Part shown: piece by piece, positions 26,832 through 34,341 of the stretch
Layout of the letters: each line of letters opens with the position of its first letter
Position numbering within the stretch: position 1 is the stretch's first letter
Assembly: GCA_965224065.1 (NCBI GenBank)
Contig: CBDCYF010000005.1
Coordinates: forward strand, 3,348,001-3,412,000
Direction of reading: 5' to 3'
Length of the DNA: 64,000 bases
DNA from: JAOTZA01 sp965224065
GTDB taxonomy: Bacteria > Acidobacteriota > Thermoanaerobaculia > Multivoradales > JAHEKO01
Translations under genes and position numbers: made by a program
The notes under the pieces: model-generated
Seen by the model: the letters and a program-made list of their open reading frames with translations, nothing else
Databases searched by the model: none
What the model was told of the DNA's origin: nothing

Positions 26832-27101
26832 ATGAGCGTCTTTCCCGGAGGCAGCGCCTGGGCGATGGCCCGCGACATCGCCAACGGGTTTGTGATGGTC
26901 TCCGACCGCACGTTCCGGCGGATGCAACGGCCTCAGATGGATCAGGTCCGGAGCGAGATCAATCGGCGGCTACGGGACATTCGGTCGCAGCAGCCCGACC
27001 TCGAGGATGTCCAAGCGCTGCGGGATCGCAACATCAGGATTCGCCGGTTGAACGGCGCTCTGACCATCCTCCAGGGCCTGCGAGCCAAGAGGAAAAGCTG
27101 A
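26832..27101 (+). CDS. Hypothetical protein, helical and basic
   Basis: 89 residues, no recognised family. The N-terminal third is Gly/Ala-rich (FPGGSAWAMARDIANGF); the rest is predicted helix with many Arg/Gln (RSEINRRLRDIRSQQPDLED, IRIRRLNGALTILQGLRAK). Start codon ATG follows a TATCAT -10 box by 6 nt. It is transcribed with the CPBP protease gene, which follows directly. Confidence 0.6.
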   Translation: MSVFPGGSAWAMARDIANGFVMVSDRTFRRMQRPQMDQVRSEINRRLRDIRSQQPDLEDVQALRDRNIRIRRLNGALTILQGLRAKRKS

Positions 27102-27169
27102 GCACCCTGAGCTCCCCGGCGGATCTGGCCCGTTTCCTGGCGCCGCCTCTTCTCGCGCTCCTGGCGGCG

Positions 27170-27955
27170 GTGGCGGTCGATCGCCTGATGGCCGCGCGGC
27201 GGCTGTCGCCCCGGCTCTTTACGAGCGTCGACGGCTCCTGGGCGCCCGTGGCGCGCCGCGCAGCCGCGACCACGGTCTTGTTTCTGTTGTTCTGGGTGGC
27301 GGTGTTCTCCCCCCTGGGGACGCTCGGCGCCGCGCCGCAGATCGATGTCAACCAGCTCCGCATCCCGCAGCTTTTTCTCATCCACGCCCTGTTGCTGGTG
27401 GCCTTGGTCGCGTGGTACGCCTGCGGCTTTCTGGGAGGCCCGCGTGCGGCGGGCTCGGGCTGGTCGACGCAATTCGGACTCCGTACTTCCCAGCCGTGGA
27501 CCGAGCTCGGTCTGGGGCTCGGCGTGGGCCTGGTGACCTGGCTGCTGGTCCTCTTGTTCCTCATCGGCTTGGGGGTGGTTCTCTGGTCTCTCGGCGGCTC
27601 CGAGGTTCTGCCGACCGAACCTCCGGTGATCATCCCGTGGATCGCCTCGCTGCCGATCCTCGTACGGCTGGCGATCAGCGCCTCGGCGGGTTTCTTTGAG
27701 GAGCTGTTTTTTCGCGGCTTTCTTCAGCCGCGGATCGGGATCGGTTTTTCGACCGCGCTTTTTGTGCTCGCCCACGCCAGCTACGAGCAGCCACTGATGC
27801 TGGTGGGAGTGGCGGTGCTGTCGCTGGTCTTCAGCTTTCTGGTCAAGTGGCGGCAGAGCATCTGGGCTGCGGTGGTGGCGCACACGGTCTTTGACGCCAT
27901 CCAGCTCCTCTTTGTGATCCCCGGAGCGCTACGGTTTATCGAAGCCCAGGCTTGA
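27170..27955 (+). CDS. CPBP-family intramembrane glutamic protease
   Basis: At least 261 residues with about six to seven hydrophobic segments. CPBP (CAAX protease/bacteriocin-processing) motifs: FFEELFFRGFLQPRIG (EExxxR), FVLAHASYEQ (His) and VVAHTVFDAI (HxxxD-like). Such proteases act inside the membrane in prenyl-protein or peptide processing. The start is unsure: the frame is open back to 27098, where a CTG overlaps the previous stop, and the intervening codons (LARFLAPPLLALLAAVAVD) read as a proper first transmembrane helix, so the protein probably starts upstream of the GTG given here. Confidence 0.75.
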   Translation: MAVDRLMAARRLSPRLFTSVDGSWAPVARRAAATTVLFLLFWVAVFSPLGTLGAAPQIDVNQLRIPQLFLIHALLLVALVAWYACGFLGGPRAAGSGWSTQFGLRTSQPWTELGLGLGVGLVTWLLVLLFLIGLGVVLWSLGGSEVLPTEPPVIIPWIASLPILVRLAISASAGFFEELFFRGFLQPRIGIGFSTALFVLAHASYEQPLMLVGVAVLSLVFSFLVKWRQSIWAAVVAHTVFDAIQLLFVIPGALRFIEAQA

Positions 27956-27989
27956 ACGGTGATTGGACGGTGGTTGGGGCGATAGCTGG

Positions 27990-27995
27990 TAGACT
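27990..27995 (+). promoter_or_regulatory. Candidate leaderless -10 box of rsbW-rsbV
   Basis: TAGACT ends 9 nt before the GTG start of the anti-sigma kinase gene; no ribosome binding site lies between them. Confidence 0.45.
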
Positions 27996-28004
27996 GCCGC
28001 CCTC

Positions 28005-28469
28005 GTGGAAACGGTCGCCGAAGATCCGCAGGTCCACATGGCGGTGGGCAGCCGGTTCGAGAACATCGAGCTGGTTCAGGTCGTGATCGCAGAATCCCTC
28101 ACTCGGCTGCAACTCGCGGATGAAGTCTCCGAGGACATCGCTCTGGCGGTCCGCGAAGCGGTGGCGAACGCGATCAAGCATGGCAACCGGCAGGACCCGG
28201 ACAAGCGGGTCGAGGTCGAGGTCCGCCTCGACGGGGCGGAGGTCGAGATCCGCGTCACCGACGAGGGCGAGGGGTTCAACCCGCAGGGCGTGCGCGACCC
28301 GCTGGCGAACGAAAACCTGCTACGCCCCGGGGGGCGGGGCATTTTGTTCATGAAGGAGTTCATGGACGATATCGACTACACTTTTCTGGATCAGGGCGGG
28401 ACGGTGGTGACGCTACGCAAGCGGCTGTCCGGCTCGGGAGAACCGACGAAGGAGGAATCAGCAAGATGA
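28005..28469 (+). CDS. RsbW/SpoIIAB-type anti-sigma serine kinase
   Basis: 154 residues with a GHKL ATPase fold: N box LAVREAVANAIKHGNRQD, G1 box VTDEGEGFNP, G2 region RPGGRGILFMKEFMDD, and the terminal GGTVVTLRKRL. Kinases of this kind phosphorylate an STAS antagonist and sequester a sigma factor. The STAS partner is the next gene, overlapping by 4 nt (ATGA). No sigma factor gene is adjacent, so the target may be elsewhere. Confidence 0.85.
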   Translation: METVAEDPQVHMAVGSRFENIELVQVVIAESLTRLQLADEVSEDIALAVREAVANAIKHGNRQDPDKRVEVEVRLDGAEVEIRVTDEGEGFNPQGVRDPLANENLLRPGGRGILFMKEFMDDIDYTFLDQGGTVVTLRKRLSGSGEPTKEESAR

Positions 28470-28801
28470 AAATGGAGGCGCGGCACGAGAGGGGGGTCAC
28501 CATTCTGGAGCCCCGCGGGAAGATCACAATCGGCGTCGGCGACGTTGCGCTGCGAAACGCCGTTTCGGAAGCGTTGGAGGCCGGCGCGTCGAACATTCTG
28601 GTCAACCTCGACGGGGTGACCACGATCGATTCGTCCGGAATCGGAGAGCTGGTCTCCGCTTACACGACGGTGACTAACCGCGGCGGCAAGCTCAAGCTGG
28701 AGAAGATCCCGCCCAAGGTCAACGACATCCTGCAGATCACGCAGCTCATCCAGGTCTTCCAGATCTTCGACGACGAGGACGAGGCGCTGGGCTCTTTTTA
28801 G
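28466..28801 (+). CDS. STAS-domain anti-sigma factor antagonist
   Basis: 111 residues, SpoIIAA/RsbV type. The phosphorylation loop TIDSSGIGELV (Ser56/57) follows a conserved beta-strand (NILVNLDGV), and the C-terminal half carries the usual GGKLKLEKI pattern. The start overlaps the kinase stop. The phosphorylation state would decide whether the kinase releases its sigma factor. It ends 12 nt before the stop of the converging lipoprotein gene. Confidence 0.85.
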   Translation: MKMEARHERGVTILEPRGKITIGVGDVALRNAVSEALEAGASNILVNLDGVTTIDSSGIGELVSAYTTVTNRGGKLKLEKIPPKVNDILQITQLIQVFQIFDDEDEALGSF

Positions 28802-28813
28802 CCGCCGTCGGCG

Positions 28814-30361
28814 CTACCGCCAGTACATCTCGCGCAAGCTATAGAGCTCGCCCGAGGGGTAGTTGCGGAAGCCTTGGAGCTCCGTGGGCATGACGCCGTA
28901 GTTGGAGCGGATAAACAGGCTGATATACGGCAGGTCGCGGGCCAGGATCTCCTGGGCCTCCAGGTAGTACGGTCTGCGCTCGGCCAGCTCGTACCGGCGC
29001 ACGCCCTCCTCGGTCAACCGGTCGATCTCCGGGTTGCGGTAGCGCCCGCGATTGGCGCCGTCCGGGGGGATCCGGTCGGTGCGGAAGATGTAGGAGTAGA
29101 TGTCCGGGTCGATGACCCCGGTCCAGATCAAGGTGAAGAGCTGGAAGTTGCCCTGCTTGATGTCGTTGTAGAAGGTGGCGAACTCGAACGAGCGCACCGC
29201 GACCTCGATCCCCACCTCGGCGAGCATCGACTGGATGCCCTGAGCCTGCAGAACAAACGTCTCGCGAGTCGAGGTCTTGAAGGTCAGGCGGAACCTCGGC
29301 TCCGGTCCTTGGGGGTCGGGGTAGCCTGCCTCGTCGAGCAGTTCTCTGGCGCGCGCCGGGTCGTAGGGGATTCTCTCCACTCGTTCGTTGTGCGCCCAGT
29401 GCCCGGGCCGGATCATGGTCTCGGTGAGCGTTCCCAAACCGCGCCATATCGTCTCGAGGAGCTTGGGCCGGTCGATCGCGTGGGCCAGCGCCCGCCGGAC
29501 ACGGACATCCGAGAGGATCGGGTCTTCGAGGTTGAGACCGACGTAGGCATAGTTCGAGCCCGGGCTCTCGACGACCTGGAACTCGGGATCGTCGCGCAGC
29601 TTGGCGACCACGTCGGGGGGGAGGTCGTTGGCCACCAGATGCGTCGAGCCCTTGTGGAGCTCGAGTGTCCGGATGGTGGCGTCGGGCACGTGCTTGAACA
29701 CCACTCGGTCGAGTGCCGGCCGGCCCGCCCAAAAGCCGTCGAAGGCCTCGAGGACGACCTTTTCGGGTGATCTCTCGATCAGACGAAACGGCCCGGTGCC
29801 GACCGGTTTCCGGTTGAACGAATCGGGGTCCGAGCCGTGCGGGACGATGCCGACGTACGACGTGAAATTGACCAGCAGCGCCCCATAGGGCTCTGAGAGC
29901 TCGCAATCCACGGTCAGCGGGCCGACCTCGACAAAGCCCTTGACCTGGGGGAAGGCGCCGGTCTTGGCCGATGTGACACTGCCGTCCAGCAGCGACCCGT
30001 AGGTCCACACCACATCGCGCGCGCCGAACGGCCGCCCGTCGTGAAAGGTGACCCCGGGCCGCAGGTGAAAGCGATACCGGAGGCCGTCGTCGAGCACTTC
30101 CCACGACTCGGCCAGATCTCCCTGAAAGGTTCCCTCTGGGTCCGGGACGACCAACCCCCCGAGCATGGCTTCCATGATCCGGGCCGACGCCTGATCGGTG
30201 GCCAACCGGGGATCGAGGTTGAGCGGCGCGCTCTCGAGGGCGACGACGACTTCGTTGGCCCGCGGCTGGGGCGCGCCGCAAGAGACGAGGAGCGTCGCCA
30301 GCAGGACCGGCGCCGCCGGCAGGGTGATGGTCTTGCTAAAATTCCTTGGCGGCGGCGACAT
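28814..30361 (-). CDS. Peptide/nickel-type ABC transporter substrate-binding lipoprotein
   Basis: 515-residue family 5 solute-binding protein. Signal with lipobox LLVSC, then VVVALESAPLNLDPRLATDQ, the family hallmark LAESWEVLDDGLRYRFHLRPG followed by VTFHDGRPF, and a C-terminal FTLIWTGVIDPDIYSYIF. These proteins deliver oligopeptides or similar solutes to an inner-membrane permease; no permease or ATPase gene is next to it. Divergent from the EnvC-like gene with 40 nt between them. Confidence 0.85.
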   Translation of the reverse strand: MSPPPRNFSKTITLPAAPVLLATLLVSCGAPQPRANEVVVALESAPLNLDPRLATDQASARIMEAMLGGLVVPDPEGTFQGDLAESWEVLDDGLRYRFHLRPGVTFHDGRPFGARDVVWTYGSLLDGSVTSAKTGAFPQVKGFVEVGPLTVDCELSEPYGALLVNFTSYVGIVPHGSDPDSFNRKPVGTGPFRLIERSPEKVVLEAFDGFWAGRPALDRVVFKHVPDATIRTLELHKGSTHLVANDLPPDVVAKLRDDPEFQVVESPGSNYAYVGLNLEDPILSDVRVRRALAHAIDRPKLLETIWRGLGTLTETMIRPGHWAHNERVERIPYDPARARELLDEAGYPDPQGPEPRFRLTFKTSTRETFVLQAQGIQSMLAEVGIEVAVRSFEFATFYNDIKQGNFQLFTLIWTGVIDPDIYSYIFRTDRIPPDGANRGRYRNPEIDRLTEEGVRRYELAERRPYYLEAQEILARDLPYISLFIRSNYGVMPTELQGFRNYPSGELYSLREMYWR

Positions 30362-30401
30362 GTTGCGTAAACCCGAACCCGAGCGGCGACGTTAGCATCG
30401 A

Positions 30402-31532
30402 TTGGCGAACAACCTCGAGGGTGCGCGTTGGGTGGTCGCGGCGCTCTTGCTCGCGGCTCTGGCGCCGACTCCTTCGCTCGGTCAGCAGGAGAGTCGTGCC
30501 CGGGCGCTCGATGGGATCCGCGCCCAGATCGAGGAGCTCGAACGGCGACTCGAACAAGTCTCGAGCGACCGCGCGGACTCGGCTGAGCGCCTGCAGCGGC
30601 TCGATCTCGAGGTCCGCCTGCAGATCGAGCGAGTCGCGGAAGTTCGCGCCGAGCGCGAGCTGGCCCGCGAGCGTCTAAACGATGCGGCGGCCGCGCTGGC
30701 GCAGGCCGAAAAACGGCTCGAATCCTCCCGACGGCACCTCAAACGCAGCTTGACCGTCCTCTACCGGTTGGCTCGCGGCGGTTTGTGGCGCTGGGTGCTG
30801 ACCGCGCCAGAGGCCGAGAGCGCCCTGGCGGCGGTCCGTCACCTACGCTATCTCTCCTGGCGCGAGGCTTCGACGGTCGAGCGCTACCGCGTCGACCGGA
30901 AGAACCTCCGCGAGAGCCGCCAACGGTTGCAGACGGAAGAGCGCGAAAATGAGCAACTCCTCGCCAGCGAGCGCCGCCGTCTGCAACGGCTCGAGGAGCT
31001 TCGCGCCCAGCAGGACCGCGTCGTCGAGGCCCTCGACCGGGAACAAGAGAATCTCGCGGAGCGGAGCGAGGAACTGGTCCGTCGTCGCGATCGGTTGAGC
31101 GAGTTGATCGGCTTTCTCGCCGGACAGCTACCCGGTGTGGACGACGGTACGCCCATCCAGCGCTTTCGGGGCGTTCTGGATTGGCCGGTCGAGGGCGAGG
31201 TGTTGATGCCGTTCGGGCCACGCATCGATCCACGCTACGGGACGCAGGTTCCGCACGATGGCATCACGTTGGCGGCGCCACCCGGCTCACCGGTCGGCGC
31301 GGTGTTCCCCGGGGTGGTGGTCTTCGCTTCCGAATTCGAGGGTTTTGGCATAACGGTCGTGGTGCATCATCCGAGCCGCGTCTTCACCCTCTACTCGGGC
31401 CTCGAGTCGGCCGAGGTCGTCAAGGACGATGTAGTATCTTCCGGCCAGAAACTCGGGGCGGCCGGGGCGCGTACGTACTTTGAGGTCCGGGTCGAAGACC
31501 GGCCGGAGGACCCTCTCGACTGGCTCCGCTGA
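30402..31532 (+). CDS. EnvC-like murein hydrolase activator with degenerate M23 domain
   Basis: 376 residues: signal peptide to about SLGQ, a long coiled coil (about 30-245, Glu/Arg/Leu heptads) and a C-terminal LytM/M23-like domain. The zinc ligands are broken: VPHDGITLAAPPG keeps one His, but the HxxxYxHL-like site reads VFTLYSGL and the HxH strand reads RTYFEVRV. So it is probably an activator of amidases like EnvC rather than an enzyme. TTG 30402 is the only reasonable start before the signal peptide. It is followed by an S41-like gene with 4 nt between stop and ATG. Confidence 0.8.
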   Translation: MANNLEGARWVVAALLLAALAPTPSLGQQESRARALDGIRAQIEELERRLEQVSSDRADSAERLQRLDLEVRLQIERVAEVRAERELARERLNDAAAALAQAEKRLESSRRHLKRSLTVLYRLARGGLWRWVLTAPEAESALAAVRHLRYLSWREASTVERYRVDRKNLRESRQRLQTEERENEQLLASERRRLQRLEELRAQQDRVVEALDREQENLAERSEELVRRRDRLSELIGFLAGQLPGVDDGTPIQRFRGVLDWPVEGEVLMPFGPRIDPRYGTQVPHDGITLAAPPGSPVGAVFPGVVVFASEFEGFGITVVVHHPSRVFTLYSGLESAEVVKDDVVSSGQKLGAAGARTYFEVRVEDRPEDPLDWLR

Positions 31533-31536
31533 AAGC

Positions 31537-32727
31537 ATGAAATCACCCAACGAATTCGGTCGCGGCCGTGTCGCACTCCTACTTGGCTCGGTAGCGCTTC
31601 TGCTGCCGCTGGCCGGTGGCACGTTGAGCCGAGCGCTCGCCCAAGGCAAGGGCGCCGAGGAAGATTCCATCTACAAACAACTTACGGTGTTCACCGAAGT
31701 GCTGTCGCTGATCCGTCGCAACTATGTCGATGAGACCCAGCTCGACGGCCTCTTTGCCGGCGCGCTCGATGGAACAGTGGACGCCCTCGACCCGCTGGCA
31801 ACCTATGTGCCACCGGATCGCGTCTCGGTCTATCGGGCGGCGCGTGAGGTCGGGCGCCGGCACAGCGGCATCGCGGTGGCTCGCCAGCGGGGCATCACCT
31901 ACATCCTGGCGGTGGAGGCGAATAGCCCGGGATCGGCCGCGGGGTTCGCCGCGGGAGACGTGCTGGCGGAGATCGAAGGGCGCTCGACCCGCGAGATGTC
32001 GCTTTGGGAGGTCGAAAGCCTGCTGGCCGGAGAGCCCGGAACCGAGCTGGAGCTCAAAACGCTGCGCCGCGGGCAGACCCGCGAGGCCGGTTTGAAGCTG
32101 TCGGCCTTCGAGCGACCGGGCTCGGCCCTCGAGCTGCGGGACGACGTGGCGGTGATCTCGATCCCACGCTTTGAAGACGGCCTCGTCCAAGAGTTGGAGA
32201 CTCTTCTGGCCCGCGTCAGTGGACACGACCGGTTGCTCATCGATCTGCGTGGGGCCGCCGGGGGGACCTCCGACAGCGCCTATCAAGCCGCGGGTCTTTT
32301 TGTGGAGGGCCCCCTGGGCGGACTGCACGGGCGCGCAGGCACGATCGCCGAGTACAGCGACGCGGAGCCACCGCGCTGGCGGGGGAAGCTGGTGGTCCTG
32401 ACCGACCGCAGCTCGCAAGGCGCGAGCGAGGTGTTTGCGGCGGTCCTCGCGCAGGCCGCGGGCGCGGAGCTGGTGGGGGAGCGCACTTTTGGACATGCCG
32501 GCCGGCGTGCCGTGGTCGAGCTGTCAAACGGCGCCGAGATCCACTTCTCGGACGCGTTTTACGCCGGTCCCGACGGTGAGGCGATCGACCACCCGCTGGT
32601 GCCGGCGGTCGTCGTCAACGAGGCTTCCAGACGTCTGAGCGAATCGGGCCTGCCGTTCTCCGAGCTGATGATGCGCCGCGCGATCGATCGTTTGCGGTCG
32701 GAGCCCGAAATCGAAAAAGCGGCCTGA
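31537..32727 (+). CDS. S41 (CtpA/Prc-like) protein lacking catalytic Ser and Lys
   Basis: 396 residues: signal peptide (about 1-33), N-terminal helical region with YVDETQLDGLFAGALDG, PDZ domain (about 105-185), then the S41 core. In active family members a Ser and a Lys lie 25 residues apart (SASASE ... TFGKG). Here the aligned residues are Gly295 (SSQGASEV) and His320 (RTFGHAG), exactly 25 apart, so the fold is kept but the dyad is gone. ATG 31537 follows the EnvC-like stop by 4 nt. Likely a binding or scaffold partner in envelope remodelling. Confidence 0.78.
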   Translation: MKSPNEFGRGRVALLLGSVALLLPLAGGTLSRALAQGKGAEEDSIYKQLTVFTEVLSLIRRNYVDETQLDGLFAGALDGTVDALDPLATYVPPDRVSVYRAAREVGRRHSGIAVARQRGITYILAVEANSPGSAAGFAAGDVLAEIEGRSTREMSLWEVESLLAGEPGTELELKTLRRGQTREAGLKLSAFERPGSALELRDDVAVISIPRFEDGLVQELETLLARVSGHDRLLIDLRGAAGGTSDSAYQAAGLFVEGPLGGLHGRAGTIAEYSDAEPPRWRGKLVVLTDRSSQGASEVFAAVLAQAAGAELVGERTFGHAGRRAVVELSNGAEIHFSDAFYAGPDGEAIDHPLVPAVVVNEASRRLSESGLPFSELMMRRAIDRLRSEPEIEKAA

Positions 32728-32916
32728 CGCGGCCGGCGTTCCCGTCGCGCTCATCGGGCGGGGGCAAGCCCCGCCTCTACGCGGAATCGACCAAACCCAT
32801 GAAGCGGCCGGCGCCCCTGCCGGCCGACCGACCTTGGCTACACAGCCAATGGGCGACGGGGCGCTGGCGGTTTTAGCCTTGTAGGGGCGGGGCTTGCCCC
32901 CGCCCGTCGTCGGCCT
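32728..32916. repeat. Repeat-rich intergenic region
   Basis: GTAGGGGC-family copies in opposite orientation (32755-32780 minus, 32881-32906 plus) flank a GAAGCGGCCGGCGCCCCTGC palindromic module at 32801. It lies between converging genes and may serve as a terminator on both strands. Confidence 0.75.
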
Positions 32917-33756
32917 TTAATTGCCGGACTGATTGTCGGACCGGTGGGCGGATTGGTGGGGGCCGTTGGCCTTCGCGGCCTCCCAGAGCTCTTCGAGCTC
33001 TTCGAGGCTTGCCTCATCGAGGGTCCTCCCTTGAGCGCGCAGGGTTTCCTCGATGTGCTCGAATCGATGCCGGAACTTCCGGTTGGCGCCAGCCAGCGCG
33101 GCCTCCGGGTCGAGCTTGAGCTTGCGCGCCAGGTTGGCCACGGTAAACAGCAGGTCCCCGATCTCTTCGGCGATCTCGTCCGACGGTGGCGAGGCCCCCA
33201 GCGCGAGCGCTTCCCCGAGCGCTTCCCGTAGCTCGGCGATCTCCTCCTCGACCTTGTCGAGAACCTCTTCCGGCCGGCTCCAGTCAAACCCCACGCCCGC
33301 GGCCTTCTGGGTCATGCGGTACGACAGCAGCAGAGCCGGAAGGCTCGGCGGGATCCCGCCGAGGTGCGAGCCGTGGTTTTCCGTCAACTTGCGGCGCTCC
33401 CAGGAACCTCTTACCTCATCCGCGGTCTCGAGATTCTCGGATCCGAAAACGTGTGGATGGCGGTCGACCATTTTTTTGTGGGTCCGGTCGATCACCCGGC
33501 CGAGGTCGAAGGCACCTTCCTCCTCGGCCAGCACCGCGACAAAAGCCACCAGAAACAGGACATCCCCGAGCTCGACCTCGAGGGCGTCGCGGTCTCCGCT
33601 GTCGATCGCAGCCGCCGCCTCGTGCGCCTCCTCGAGCAGATAGGCGCGCAGGTCCGCCAGGGTTTGTTCCCGGTCCCAGGGGCAGCCGTCCGGTCCGCGC
33701 AGGTGGCGGACCAGCCCTTCCAGTCTGGCCAGGCGGTCGTTGGTGTGGTCGTTCAT
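32917..33756 (-). CDS. mazG: Nucleoside triphosphate pyrophosphohydrolase MazG
   Basis: 279 residues with two MazG folds. The first has CPWDREQTLADLRAYLLEE, ELGDVLFLVAFVA (ExxED-type metal site) and MVDRHPHVFG; the second has DKVEEEIAELREAL and EEIGDLLFTVANLARKL. It hydrolyses NTPs/dNTPs to monophosphates, a house-cleaning role. The frame is open far upstream, but ATG 33756 starts at the conserved first helix. Divergent from the DUF1844 gene. Confidence 0.92.
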   Translation of the reverse strand: MNDHTNDRLARLEGLVRHLRGPDGCPWDREQTLADLRAYLLEEAHEAAAAIDSGDRDALEVELGDVLFLVAFVAVLAEEEGAFDLGRVIDRTHKKMVDRHPHVFGSENLETADEVRGSWERRKLTENHGSHLGGIPPSLPALLLSYRMTQKAAGVGFDWSRPEEVLDKVEEEIAELREALGEALALGASPPSDEIAEEIGDLLFTVANLARKLKLDPEAALAGANRKFRHRFEHIEETLRAQGRTLDEASLEELEELWEAAKANGPHQSAHRSDNQSGN

Positions 33757-33861
33757 CCGGGCCCCGTCGGGTCGTCCGGGAGGGATCCTATCGGTCGGCC
33801 GTCTTGTTGGGGAAAAGTGGCCCCTGTTACGATGGCTCCTTGATGTGATGACGGAGTGGCG

Positions 33862-34341
33862 ATGAGCGATTCGGACGGCCCGGTCAAGGTTACCGACAAA
33901 CGCATCTTCACTCCCGACGGGGAGTTGCGAGAGGACTACCGGCACCTGGACCGGGAGAGTGAGGTGCGCTCGGCCGATTCTTCGGCCGCGCCAGAGCCCG
34001 AGCCGACGCCAGAGCCGAGCGAGCCCAAGGAGCCGTTTTCCGCGCCGGTGCCCCCTCCGGAGCCGGCCGCCGCGCCGATGCCCGAGACGCCATCCACAGC
34101 CCGGTCGCCGTCTTTTCCCGATCTGGTCGCGATGCTGGCGGAGCCGATCGCGCTCTTTCTCGGAGATGCGGTCTTGCCGGACGGAAAGAGCGCGGAGAAC
34201 CTGGAGCTGGCGCGTTTTCACATCGACCTGCTCGAAGTCGTTCAGGCCAAGACGGTCGGCAACTTGAGCCCCGAGGAGTCGGCCATGCTGGAAGATCTCC
34301 TCTATCGGCTGAGGCTCCGCTATGTGCAAAAGACCTCGTAG
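33862..34341 (+). CDS. DUF1844 protein
   Basis: 159 residues. The N-terminal half is a low-complexity Pro/Glu/Ala linker after KRIFTPDGELREDYRH. The C-terminal half is the DUF1844 domain: FPDLVAMLAEPIALFLGD, NLELARFHIDLLEVVQAKT, LEDLLYRLRLRYVQ. Function unknown, common in deltaproteobacteria and acidobacteria. ATG 33862 has GGAG 5 nt upstream; a -10-like TACGAT lies at 33828. It overlaps the next gene by 20 nt. Confidence 0.75.
   Translation: MSDSDGPVKVTDKRIFTPDGELREDYRHLDRESEVRSADSSAAPEPEPTPEPSEPKEPFSAPVPPPEPAAAPMPETPSTARSPSFPDLVAMLAEPIALFLGDAVLPDGKSAENLELARFHIDLLEVVQAKTVGNLSPEESAMLEDLLYRLRLRYVQKTS

Noticed and set aside
24480..26927. 815-codon minus frame as one fused protein
   Set aside because: Only its last 328 codons match GlpX; the rest is a shadow of the gcdH gene, which has full family similarity in another frame.
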